A stretch of DNA of 64,000 nt, from contig NZ_LNSB01000017.1 in assembly GCF_001468285.1 (NCBI RefSeq), positions 1 to 64,000 of the forward strand, read 5' to 3'. Origin of the DNA: Sphingopyxis sp. HIX (GTDB lineage: Bacteria; Pseudomonadota; Alphaproteobacteria; Sphingomonadales; Sphingomonadaceae). Each line of letters opens with the position of its first letter. The stretch's first letter is position 1. The position numbers were made by a program, and so were the translations under genes. Positions 17,601 through 25,385 of the stretch are shown one piece after another. The notes under the pieces are model-generated. The model ran no database searches. It worked only from the letters and a program-made list of their open reading frames with translations, and was not told where the DNA came from.

Positions 17601-18130
17601 TACACCGCCTCCGCGGTTCGATCGGCAATTTGAACCGCGAGGGCCGCGTCCGCCTGCTTGCCGCTTTCGAGACGGTGAACACCCATTTCCAGCGCCTCTT
17701 CACCACGCTGTTCAACGGCGGCCAGGCGCATCTCGAGCTCGTCGATTCGGACGACCCACTCGAGGCCGGACTCGAAATCATGGCGCAACCGCCGGGCAAG
17801 CGCCTCGGCACGCTCACCTTGCTGTCGGGCGGCGAGCAGGCGCTCACGGCAGTGGCGCTGATCTTCGGCCTCTTCCTCACCAACCCAGCGCCGATCTGCG
17901 TCCTCGACGAAGTCGACGCGCCATTGGACGACGCCAATATCGAGCGCTTCTGCGACCTGCTCGACCGCATGACGCGCGAGACCAACACGCGCTACCTGAT
18001 CGTCACCCACAATGCGGTGACGATGGCGCGGATGCACCGCCTGTTCGGGGTGACGATGATCGAAAAGGGCGTCAGCCGCCTCGTCTCGGTCGATTTGGGC
18101 GGCGCCGAGGAACTGCTCGCGGCAGAGTAA
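14687..18130 (+). CDS. smc: Chromosome segregation protein SMC
   Basis: 1147 residues with a GTG start inside a hairpin. Walker A is GPNGCGKS (31-38). Long coiled coils, very rich in Ala/Glu/Arg, flank a hinge around LRVTPGYEAALAAALGDDL. The C-terminal head has the LSGGEQALTAVAL signature and a Walker B/D-loop ICVLDEVDAPLDDAN. It acts as a condensin ATPase with ScpA/ScpB in chromosome compaction and origin segregation. The preceding DsbA-like gene is 155 bases away, leaving room for its own promoter. It ends next to the convergent ubiA gene with no gap. Confidence 0.96.
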   Translation: MQIKRLRLTGFKSFVEPTELRIEPGLTGVVGPNGCGKSNLLEAIRWVMGESSPKSMRGGGMEDVIFAGTTQRPPRDFAEVALHCDSEGDIVAGLSDASDGHELEIIRRIERGAGSAYRANGRDVRAKDVALIFADAATGAHSPALVSQGKIANVISAKPTDRRAMLEEAAGIAGLHVRRKDAEQKLRATETNLGRLSEIVADMEVRANALRRQARAAERYKKLSDEIRIAEGRLIYARWRDAAAAADQARRDADAAEAAVKAAQEKLDTLARAQTEVATRVADARSAAQAQRDALAEATATQVRLAGEERAARQRLEDLAAQQARLADDRNREGEFAREAHGALTDLDAEAKTLAQQLATHEAGKAALVDASQAAQALLRDAEVALAQARAQAASEAADRRIAVSARDSAEGAVRRLANDSARVEAEVAALGDSAALAARQAEAATAAAEAEGAIGAAEEALQGAEADREAGAANLAEIEAGLAEARAAFAALEGEAATLARALAAAKSDANPVLDQLRVTPGYEAALAAALGDDLDAGTDAEAQRSWRGADKQTNDPALPAGTTALADVVQAPAALLRRLAQVAVADEDSGQPLAVGQRLVTKDGVMRRWDGFVARGDGATATERLVRQNRLDELSAQRPQVELGVMQLGERRDAASASLAEATTAVSAARRALADADERRRTMLRAADQAQAALDRHRDAASLFDRRREELAAATSEAQKELADREAALAALPDDSIARAALDAQEAAAERARADANTAREAQAAHERAFAALSERQAVVSAEIKSWKARAGEAARRVTEMDKRAEALAAEAAKLADLPEKLAAQRAEAEAKQASLREAVAAAEAHERAAEAALREAEAALGLIRETLATARETRAGAVARSENAELRRVEMGRLSGERFECPPPLLPQKAGFESASVGDANAESGQHDRLIADRERLGPVNLVAADELVELDAERIRNAAEIEELTQAVHRLRGSIGNLNREGRVRLLAAFETVNTHFQRLFTTLFNGGQAHLELVDSDDPLEAGLEIMAQPPGKRLGTLTLLSGGEQALTAVALIFGLFLTNPAPICVLDEVDAPLDDANIERFCDLLDRMTRETNTRYLIVTHNAVTMARMHRLFGVTMIEKGVSRLVSVDLGGAEELLAAE

Positions 18131-19042
18131 CTAGGGCGCGTTGCCCACCACCAGCATCGCCGCGAAGATCAGCAGCCCGGCAAAGCGGTTGCTGCGGAAT
18201 TTCGCCAGCGCATCCTCGCCCTTCGCGGGATCGAGCGTCACCACCTGCCCCGCGAAATGCAGGCCCGCGGGGATCAGCGCGACGAGCACCAGCGGGTCGG
18301 GCCGCACCTGCCACAAGGCGGCCGCCCAGCAGCCGAGCGCGACGACGTAGCAGAGCCCGACGCCCGGCTTCACATGGCGCCCCATGGCGCGCGCGCTCGA
18401 CTTCACGCCGACCAGCGCGTCGTCCTCGATATCCTGCAGCGCATAGATGGTATCGTAACCGATCACCCACGCGATGCAGCCGGCATAGAGCAGGGGCAGC
18501 GCCAGCCCCGGCGGGTTCATGCCGACCGCGGCCCAGCCGACGAGCGCCCCCCAGCTGAACACCAGCCCCAGCCACGCCTGCGGCCACCAGGTGATGCGCT
18601 TCATGAAGGGATAGGCCGCGACGAGCAGCAGGCTCAAAAGCGCGATCAGCTGCGCGCGCAGCGGCAATTGCACGAGCACGAGCAGCCCGACGAGCGACAG
18701 CAGGATCGTCCACAGCCACGCGTTCCGGAGCGACACCGCGCCGCTCGCCACCGGCCGCGACGCGGTGCGCGCGACCTTGGCGTCGAGGTCGCGGTCGACG
18801 ATGTCGTTATAGACGCAGCCCGCGCCGCGCATCGCGATCGCACCGAGCAGCATCCACAGGAACAGCGGCCAGTGGCTCGCCGCCCCGCCCGCCAGCGCGA
18901 GCCCGAAGGTGCACGGCCAATAGAGCAGCCACCAGCCGATCGGCCGGTCGAAGCGCGCGAGCAGCGCATAGGGCCGCGCCGCGGCGGGCAGCAGCGCGGC
19001 GAAGCCGGTGAGCTCGCTGTCGGGAGGATGGGTCGTCGTCAT
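18131..19042 (-). CDS. ubiA: 4-hydroxybenzoate polyprenyltransferase
   Basis: 303 residues with about eight or nine membrane helices. The two prenyl-diphosphate motifs are NDIVDRDLD (79-87) and DIEDDALVGVKSSA in the second half. It prenylates 4-hydroxybenzoate in ubiquinone synthesis at the inner membrane. The start MTTTHPPDSELTGF is followed by RPYALLARFDRPIGWWLLYWP, typical of proteobacterial UbiA. It lies downstream of the Tad genes on the same strand, 50 bases away. Confidence 0.95.
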   Translation of the reverse strand: MTTTHPPDSELTGFAALLPAAARPYALLARFDRPIGWWLLYWPCTFGLALAGGAASHWPLFLWMLLGAIAMRGAGCVYNDIVDRDLDAKVARTASRPVASGAVSLRNAWLWTILLSLVGLLVLVQLPLRAQLIALLSLLLVAAYPFMKRITWWPQAWLGLVFSWGALVGWAAVGMNPPGLALPLLYAGCIAWVIGYDTIYALQDIEDDALVGVKSSARAMGRHVKPGVGLCYVVALGCWAAALWQVRPDPLVLVALIPAGLHFAGQVVTLDPAKGEDALAKFRSNRFAGLLIFAAMLVVGNAP

Positions 19043-19092
19043 GCGCCCGCGCGCGATAGCAGCCGCTGCGCCCGCAATAAACGCCTATTGCA

Positions 19093-19767
19093 TCATGTGC
19101 AGGTTGACGGGGTCACCCCGGCGACCGGATAGAGCTGCGACGTGTCGCGACCTTCGCGGATGTTGAACGCCGCGGTCGAGCGGATCGTCCGCTGCCCCAG
19201 CCAGTTGCCATAGACAAGCGGCTCATAGTCATAGACGATCTCGACGAACATCACCGCCGATCCCGGCGGCGCGGTCACCTCGGCGCCCTCGGGCCCCATG
19301 CCGGGAAAATCGTCGCCCGTGATGCCGTCGCCCTCGTCGCCATAGCTCGATTCGACGTCGAGCTCGCCAAAGCAGCGCTGCCAGTGGATCCACTGGCCGT
19401 CGTCCGAGGTATTGCGTTCGAGGCTCGACAGGATGATCCGTCCACGCTCGCGCAGGTTCAGCCGCCCCGCCTGCTGTTCGGCGCCGGTGAACACCTCGTT
19501 GATGTCGACCTCGCGCACGCGCGGCAGCGACAGGCTGCTGCCGACCGCGATGCGCGACGCATTGTCGGCGACGCTGAGGCCGATCTGGCTGATGCGGGTA
19601 TTCGCCAGCGTCAGATTGGCCATTTCGAGGCCGCCGAGCCCGAGCAGCACCAAGAGCGGAATGCAGAAGGCCATTTCGATCAGCACCGTCGCGCGCGTAT
19701 CGCGCGCGAAGGCATGGCGGCGCAGTTGCCGCGCGGCGATGCGGGTCCGGCGAAAAAGGCGGGTCAT
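19093..19767 (-). CDS. TadE/TadG-family pilus assembly protein
   Basis: About 224 residues. An Arg-rich N-terminus (RRTRIAARQLRRHAF) leads to RDTRATVLIEMAFCIPLLVL, the TadE-type single membrane helix with the conserved glutamate. The rest is extracytoplasmic. ATG 19767 overlaps the previous stop (ATGA) and has AGGTGA 7 bases upstream; ATG 19773 is the alternative. It is the third gene of a TadG-TadE-TadE operon. Proteins of this type are pseudopilins of Flp/Tad pili, but no other tad gene (cpaA-F, flp) is in the window. Confidence 0.82.
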   Translation of the reverse strand: MTRLFRRTRIAARQLRRHAFARDTRATVLIEMAFCIPLLVLLGLGGLEMANLTLANTRISQIGLSVADNASRIAVGSSLSLPRVREVDINEVFTGAEQQAGRLNLRERGRIILSSLERNTSDDGQWIHWQRCFGELDVESSYGDEGDGITGDDFPGMGPEGAEVTAPPGSAVMFVEIVYDYEPLVYGNWLGQRTIRSTAAFNIREGRDTSQLYPVAGVTPSTCT

Positions 19768-20375
19768 GCGCATATCACCTGGCTCGTCGATCCGTTGGTG
19801 CCATAGGGCTGGTTGCGCAGCACCGTCGCGGCCTTCAGCGTCGCATGCTCATCCTGCCCCAGCATCCGCCAGACCGGCAGGATGCGGTCGAATTCCATCG
19901 TCGCTTCGTAGAGCACGACGTCGTCGGCGCCGCCATTGCCGCTGGTGCCGCGATCGGCCTCCCAGCTGCCGGTGCCGTTCAGATCCTCGAAACATTCGCC
20001 CGCGTCGCGCGTGCCGTTGCCATTCTTGTCGGTCAGCGGCTCGGGCTGGCCGACCTCGTCATAGCTTTCATAGGCGAGGCGTGAGAAGTTGACCTCGGCG
20101 CCTGGAAAGACGGCGAGCACGCGCGCCTCGACCTCGTCGTCGAGTTCGGACTGGTCGGCGGAATTGCCCTCGAGCGTCGACAGGCGCGCGGCCTGGCTGA
20201 CCGCGCCCTGCAGCACCTGCTGCGCGTACATCTGCCAGCAGAAGTCGAAGATGCCGAGTAGCAGCAGCAGGAACACCGGCGCGGTGAGCGCGAACTCGAT
20301 CAGCGCGACCCCGCGCGTGTCGCGGCCGAGCGAACGCGCACCGGGGCGCAGGCGGCGGAGCAGCCGGCGCATCAT
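19764..20375 (-). CDS. TadE-family protein with EF-hand-like segment
   Basis: 203 residues. The TadE signature RDTRGVALIEFALTAPVFLLLLLG is a single membrane helix near residues 20-45, followed by an extracytoplasmic domain. Residues 116-141 (DKNGNGTRDAGE then DLNGTGSWEAD) look like two calcium-binding loops of EF-hand/dockerin style. Its ATG overlaps the TadG-like stop and its stop overlaps the next start, so the three genes are tightly coupled. Likely a minor pilin or pilus-assembly factor. Confidence 0.85.
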   Translation of the reverse strand: MMRRLLRRLRPGARSLGRDTRGVALIEFALTAPVFLLLLLGIFDFCWQMYAQQVLQGAVSQAARLSTLEGNSADQSELDDEVEARVLAVFPGAEVNFSRLAYESYDEVGQPEPLTDKNGNGTRDAGECFEDLNGTGSWEADRGTSGNGGADDVVLYEATMEFDRILPVWRMLGQDEHATLKAATVLRNQPYGTNGSTSQVICA

Positions 20376-22363
20376 TGCGACAGCCTCAGGCGCGAGATCT
20401 GCCCGGCGATCGACGAGAAGATGTCCTTCAGCGTCACCTTGGTCCCGTCGGGCTTGGTCAGCGTCTGATACGCCTTACCGGGGGTCGCGCAATTGGTGAG
20501 GTTGGTGTTGAGGTTGACGCTGAGCGCCACCACCCACACCGTGATGTTGCGGTCGCGCGCGGCGTTGCACAGCTGGACGAAACGGTTGTTGTGCCGCGCG
20601 GTCAGGTTCGTATCGCTGGTGTCGATCGACCCGCTGACATTCTGGTTGAGATATTCATATCCCTGGAAGGTCAGATTGCCCATGTTCGCCGACATCGCGC
20701 CGTCGGTCATGAACACGATGTGGCGGTCGATCGGGCGGCCGTTGGTCGCGGTCGCATTTTCGTCGGAGAGAATCCCCGTCGGCGACAGCAGCCGCGCGCC
20801 CCACGCCATGCCGACGTCGTGATAGGTACCGCCGACCGGCTGCAGCGAGTTGATATAGGTCTGGAAGCTCGATTCGTCGTCGGCGTCCATCTCGGTGAGC
20901 TTCATCGCCGCCGCCGGGCACACACCCCAGCCGCTCGGCCAGTTGAGCTTGTAATTCTGGTACAGCGGCGTGCTGCCCGAATAGCCGACGTTGCCGACAT
21001 TGACGTTCAGCGTGCCCGTCGTCGACGGCTTGCTGCTCACCTGCTGCGCGCGCGCATAGGCGATCTCGGGGATCATCATCTTCCAGCGGCTGTCGTCGCT
21101 GGTACCCGGCGCGCTGTCGATGTCCATGTCGAGCGCGGTCGAGGGCGCGGTCGCGTCGGCGGCGAAGGCCGTGGTCTTGCGCTCGAAGATACAGCCGCCC
21201 CAGCTGTTGGTCTCGTTGGTGCCGTTCACGCCGGTGCTGGTCGTGATCGTGCCGCCCGTCTTCAGCGCCGAGACGTTGAAAGTGCGGTTGAGATAATTGT
21301 AGCGCGTCGGCGGCTGCGTGATGGTCTGCGGCGTCGTGCGCGTATATTCCATCGTCCGGCTCTGGCGGTAGCAGGTGTTCGACGACCAGCGGTAGCGATA
21401 CTCGAGATAGCGGTATTTCTGCTTCAGGTCGTTCGTGGTCACGCGCTCGCCGTTGCTGTTGACCGTCTGGCTGGTCTGCGTCGTCGTCTGCGACTGGTAG
21501 GCGGTCGCGGCACTGTTGGCGCCGCCCGCGGTCTGCGGGCAGGTCGTGCTGTTCTTGTTGGAGACGGTTTGGACCGGATTCATATTGGCCCAGTCGATCA
21601 CCATCGTCGCGGTATTGTCCGACGCCGTGCCGTTGACCGTCGTACCCGTCTGCCAGTTGTTTGGTTCGATCTGGCGCGACGGCATGATCACCGTATTGGC
21701 GATCCAGTCCGGATTCTCCGCGAGCAGGATCGCCCCGACATTGACCGTCGAGCTATAGGGAACGACGCCGATGCGCAGGCGCCCGTCACCCTTTTCGGCG
21801 CTGGTCAGCGTCTTGAAGAAGGTCATCGACGCTTCTTTGAGTTCGTCGATGCGCGCCTGCGTCCCAGTGCCCGGATCCTTCATCGACCCGGTGACGTCGA
21901 GCACCAGCATCACGTCGACGTTCGAGATTTCGAGCTTGGCGGCGCAGCTGACCGACAGGTTGAATTCGTCGAAGCCGAAGACGTGCATGATCGTCGTCGG
22001 CAGCGTCGCGGTCGCGGTGCCCGCGACGTCGGACACGCCCTGCGGAGCCGATTGGAACTCGACATCCGAACTGCCGTACATGCCGTCGGGGAAGTTGAAG
22101 GCGAACATCTTGTCGGCTTCGGCCTCGGCCTGGTCGCCATAGGAGGAGGCGCCCATATAGCGGCGGCCCGCGAGCACGCCGGCGTCGCACGCCTGCTGCA
22201 GGCGAAGCTCGGCCATATAGCCGCGGCCGATGTCGATGCCCGACCCCACGATACCGACGATCGGCACGATCGCGGCAGCGGTCAGCATCATCGCATTGCC
22301 GCGCTGGTCGCGCGCAAAGCTGCGAATGGCGCGCCAGATATCGCGGATCGAGGTCCCTCGCAT
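20372..22363 (-). CDS. TadG-like protein with von Willebrand factor A domain
   Basis: 663 residues. The start at 22363 has AGAGGGG upstream. An N-terminal RDQRGNAMMLTAAAIVPIVGIVGSG helix is typical of TadG. The vWA domain starts VDVMLVLDVTGSM with MIDAS residues D156, T158-G-S160; the second MIDAS part is GGTYHD at 511-516 and VFMTDG follows near 550. Between them is an insertion of about 280 residues rich in Thr, Asn, Ser and Gln. It is the first gene of the three-gene operon. Probably displayed outside the inner membrane and involved in Tad pilus assembly or adhesion. Confidence 0.88.
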   Translation of the reverse strand: MRGTSIRDIWRAIRSFARDQRGNAMMLTAAAIVPIVGIVGSGIDIGRGYMAELRLQQACDAGVLAGRRYMGASSYGDQAEAEADKMFAFNFPDGMYGSSDVEFQSAPQGVSDVAGTATATLPTTIMHVFGFDEFNLSVSCAAKLEISNVDVMLVLDVTGSMKDPGTGTQARIDELKEASMTFFKTLTSAEKGDGRLRIGVVPYSSTVNVGAILLAENPDWIANTVIMPSRQIEPNNWQTGTTVNGTASDNTATMVIDWANMNPVQTVSNKNSTTCPQTAGGANSAATAYQSQTTTQTSQTVNSNGERVTTNDLKQKYRYLEYRYRWSSNTCYRQSRTMEYTRTTPQTITQPPTRYNYLNRTFNVSALKTGGTITTSTGVNGTNETNSWGGCIFERKTTAFAADATAPSTALDMDIDSAPGTSDDSRWKMMIPEIAYARAQQVSSKPSTTGTLNVNVGNVGYSGSTPLYQNYKLNWPSGWGVCPAAAMKLTEMDADDESSFQTYINSLQPVGGTYHDVGMAWGARLLSPTGILSDENATATNGRPIDRHIVFMTDGAMSANMGNLTFQGYEYLNQNVSGSIDTSDTNLTARHNNRFVQLCNAARDRNITVWVVALSVNLNTNLTNCATPGKAYQTLTKPDGTKVTLKDIFSSIAGQISRLRLSQ

Positions 22364-22566
22364 GGTCACAAACCCCTCTTGGCCGCGCAGTTCGCCCCAA
22401 CGGATGCACGGCAGGTAACCTGCACCTAGGGCGGGACTGCTTACCAAAACGCTAATCGGGTTAAGGCGGGCTCCGGCCAAAGGTCCGATTCTGACCCGGA
22501 CCGGGACAGAATCGCAAAATGCCCATGCGGGATGTGCAAATTTCCTGCGTCTGCTATCGCGGCCCC

Positions 22567-23313
22567 ATGCCCGCCGTCCCCGCCTGGCCGCCCGCCAGCA
22601 CCCCGCGCCTGTTCGTCGAAACCCCGCTCGCAGCGGGCGCGAGCGCGGTCATCGACGGCGGTGCGGCGCATTATCTGCTCAACGTCATGCGGACGAAGCT
22701 GGGCGACCCATTGCTGCTTTGCGACAACCGCAGCGGCGAATGGCTCGGCATCGTTGCCGACGCCGCCAAGCGCGCGCTGACCGTGACGATCGAGCGGCAG
22801 ACGCGCCCGCTCGAGACCGTCCCCGATTTCTGGCTCTGCTTTGCGCCGGTCAAGAAGGCGCGGCTCGACTGGATCATCGAGAAAGCGACCGAACTCGGCG
22901 TCGCGCGGCTCCAGCCGGTGATCACCGGGCGCACGATCGTCGAGCGCGTCAAGGAAGAGCGCCTGCGCGCGCAGATCGTCGAGGCGTGCGAGCAATGCGG
23001 GCGCACCACGCTCCCCGACCTCGCCGAGCCGGTGAAACTGCCCGCGCTGCTCAAGGGCTGGCCCGCGGAGCGCGCTTTGCTCTTTGCCGACGAGGCGGGC
23101 GGCGTGCCGATGGCCGAACTCGCCGCGCCCGCCCCCGCGGCGATCCTGACCGGTCCCGAGGGCGGCTTCACCGACCGCGAGCGCGAGTTGCTCCTCGCAT
23201 CGCCCGCCGTAAAGCGCATGGCGCTCGGCCCGCGCATCCTGCGCGCCGAAACCGCCGCGATCGCCGCCACCGCGCTGTGGATGGCGGCCCATGGGGATTG
23301 GACGACAAGCTGA
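22567..23313 (+). CDS. rsmE: 16S rRNA (uracil(1498)-N(3))-methyltransferase
   Basis: 248 residues. The SPOUT-class signatures LTGPEGGFTDRE and LGPRILRAETA are present, along with the N-terminal PUA-like segment (AAHYLLNVMRTKLGDPLLLCD). It methylates N3 of U1498 in 16S rRNA. ATG 22567 (MPAVPAWPPASTPRLFVE) is chosen because the conserved region begins there. It diverges from the TadG-like gene across about 200 bases that hold a GCAGGTAACCTGC palindrome near 22411. Confidence 0.94.
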   Translation: MPAVPAWPPASTPRLFVETPLAAGASAVIDGGAAHYLLNVMRTKLGDPLLLCDNRSGEWLGIVADAAKRALTVTIERQTRPLETVPDFWLCFAPVKKARLDWIIEKATELGVARLQPVITGRTIVERVKEERLRAQIVEACEQCGRTTLPDLAEPVKLPALLKGWPAERALLFADEAGGVPMAELAAPAPAAILTGPEGGFTDRERELLLASPAVKRMALGPRILRAETAAIAATALWMAAHGDWTTS

Positions 23314-23356
23314 ACTTGTCCCCATCCGACACAATAACGGCGCGAAATCGCTATCC

Positions 23357-23371
23357 TTAACCCGATGTTAG
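23357..23371. promoter_or_regulatory. CtrA-like box candidate (TTAA-N7-TTAG)
   Basis: TTAACCCGATGTTAG, 25 bases before the start of the first DUF11 gene, differs by one base from TTAA-N7-TTAA, the consensus known for CtrA in Caulobacter. A closely similar TTAACCCGATTAGC lies on the minus strand at 22451-22464 upstream of the Tad genes. Regulation by CtrA is inference. Confidence 0.3.
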
Positions 23372-23395
23372 CCACAAGCGCGCCATAGCGGCGCG

Positions 23396-25384
23396 ATGCA
23401 ACGGCGGGACCAGAGCCGAGATTGCCGGGGTGGGGCCCGGCAAACGCAGCTGTGGCGGGCGCTGATGGCGCTCGCCCTGCTGGTGCTCGCCGCCGTTGCA
23501 ACCCCCGCGCGCGCGCAGACCACGACGACCTACAGCAACAGCACGACGGGCACGATCAACAACGGCACGACCTGCACCGCGCCGCTGGTGCGCAATTTCA
23601 CCGTCTCGACCAGCTATCTCGTCGGCGATGTCGATCTGGGCGTGCTCGCGACGCACAGCTGGCGCGGCGACATCAGGATCACGCTGCAATCGCCCGCGGG
23701 CACGCGCGTCCAGCTCGTCGACGGCGACACGGCCAATATCTCGGGCGACAATTTCAACGTCCGGCTCGACGATGCCGCGGCGAGCACGGTCAACACCGAC
23801 GGCAACACCGCCAATCATTCGACCAGCGCGCCGCCCTACCAGAACCAGTTCGCGCCCAACGCCGCGCTCTCGGCCTTCAACGGCCAGAATGCGCAGGGCA
23901 CCTGGCGGCTCGAGATCTGCGACCAATATCCGCAGGCCGACAACGGCAGCTTCACCCGCGCCGACCTTTACATCACCAGCCTGCCCGCCAATTACGCCGA
24001 CCTGTCGCTGACCAAGGCGGTGAGCAATGCGTCGCCGAACAATGGCGGGGCGATCAGCTATACCTTGAGCGTCACCAACGCGAGCGGCTCGCCGCAGACC
24101 GCCACCGGGGTGACGGTCGACGATGTCCTGCCCGCGGGCTTCACCTTCGCCAGCGCGTCGGGTTTCGGCAGCTACAACAGCGGCACCGGCGTGTGGACCG
24201 TCGGCAGCATCCCCGCGGGGACCACCCGCACGCTCACGATTTCCGGCACCGTCAATGCGACATCGGGCGCGACGATCGTCAACAGCGCCGAGATCAGCGC
24301 CTCCTCGGTGATCGACAGCGATTCGACCCCGAACAACGGCGCGACCGGCGAGGATGATTATGCCAGCGCCAGCTTCACCGTCGCGGGCAGCCGCACCGCG
24401 GGCACGCCGCCGACGCTCGTCTGCAGCGCGGGCACCACGACGCACGACTGGGACAGCATCAGCTGGTCGGCGGGGACGACCAGCGGCAGCTATGCGCTCG
24501 CCAATATCGGCACGATGAACTTCGCCATCGCGATCAGCGGCGGCAGTTTCCTCAACAACGCGACCTATGGCGGCCAGTCGCCGACACGGCAGAATGTCGT
24601 CACCGGCGGTTTTTCGCCCGCGCAATATTCGATCTTCGAACTGGTCGACATGACCAGCCAGTCGGGCAGCGTCACCAGCACGATCACTTTGCCCACCGCG
24701 GTGCCCGGCGCGCAGTTCCGCCTGTTCGACATCGACTATAATGCGAACCAGTTCGCCGACCGCGTGACCGTGACCGGCAGCTATAATGGCGCGGCGGTCA
24801 CGCCGACGCTGACCAACGGCGTCAGCAACTATGTCATCGGCAACAGCGCCTATGGCGACGTCGTCGCCGCCGACACCAGCGCGAACGGCAATGTCGTCGT
24901 CACCTTTTCGTCGCCCGTCGACACGATCGTGATCAACTACGGCAACCACTCGACCGCGCCGACCGATCCGGGGCAACAGGCGATCGCGATCCACGACATC
25001 ATTTTTTGCCGCCCGACGACCAACCTCGTCTTTGCCAAGACGAGCAGCATCGTCAGCGACCCGACGAACGGCACGACCAACCCCAAGGCGATCCCCGGCG
25101 CGGTGATCCGCTATTGCCTGCTCGTCACCAACAATGGCAGCGCCACCGCGACGAGCGTCGCGATCAACGACGCGATCCCCGCAACGATGACCTACACCCC
25201 CGCCTCGCTGCGCAGCGGCACCAGCTGCGCCGGCGCGACGACGGTCGAGGACGACAATGCGGCGGGCGCCGACGAGAGCGACCCGTTCGGCGCGGCCTTT
25301 GCCGGCACCAATGTGACCGCATCGACCGCCAGCCTCGCGCCCGCGGCGGCGATGGCGATCGCCTTCACCGTCACGGTCAACTGA
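23396..25384 (+). CDS. Secreted protein with P-domain-like and DUF11 domains
   Basis: 662 residues with a signal peptide ending TPARA-Q. Residues about 45-195 resemble the proprotein convertase P-domain beta sandwich (LVGDVDLGVLATHSWRGDI, LQSPAGTRVQLVDG, AQGTWRLEICDQYPQADNG). A DUF11 repeat follows at about 200-300 (LTKAVSNASPNNGGAISYTL, DDVLPAGFTF), then an unassigned middle, and a second DUF11-like module from AKTSSIVSDPTNGTTNPKAI. No membrane anchor or sorting motif is seen. It is probably a surface or released adhesin-like protein. The next gene starts one base after its stop. The function is unknown. Confidence 0.8.
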   Translation: MQRRDQSRDCRGGARQTQLWRALMALALLVLAAVATPARAQTTTTYSNSTTGTINNGTTCTAPLVRNFTVSTSYLVGDVDLGVLATHSWRGDIRITLQSPAGTRVQLVDGDTANISGDNFNVRLDDAAASTVNTDGNTANHSTSAPPYQNQFAPNAALSAFNGQNAQGTWRLEICDQYPQADNGSFTRADLYITSLPANYADLSLTKAVSNASPNNGGAISYTLSVTNASGSPQTATGVTVDDVLPAGFTFASASGFGSYNSGTGVWTVGSIPAGTTRTLTISGTVNATSGATIVNSAEISASSVIDSDSTPNNGATGEDDYASASFTVAGSRTAGTPPTLVCSAGTTTHDWDSISWSAGTTSGSYALANIGTMNFAIAISGGSFLNNATYGGQSPTRQNVVTGGFSPAQYSIFELVDMTSQSGSVTSTITLPTAVPGAQFRLFDIDYNANQFADRVTVTGSYNGAAVTPTLTNGVSNYVIGNSAYGDVVAADTSANGNVVVTFSSPVDTIVINYGNHSTAPTDPGQQAIAIHDIIFCRPTTNLVFAKTSSIVSDPTNGTTNPKAIPGAVIRYCLLVTNNGSATATSVAINDAIPATMTYTPASLRSGTSCAGATTVEDDNAAGADESDPFGAAFAGTNVTASTASLAPAAAMAIAFTVTVN

Positions 25385-25385
25385 G

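Noticed and set aside
15391..18037. Very long open frames on the minus strand and other plus frames across smc
   Set aside because: They are composition shadows of a GC-rich, Ala/Arg/Glu-rich coding region. The smc frame has all motifs; the others are Arg/Ala/Ser-rich without any domain.
20375..22429. Plus-strand open frame opposite the TadG-like gene
   Set aside because: Arg/Val/His-rich shadow without signal, motif or ribosome site. The minus frame has a vWA domain and operon overlaps.
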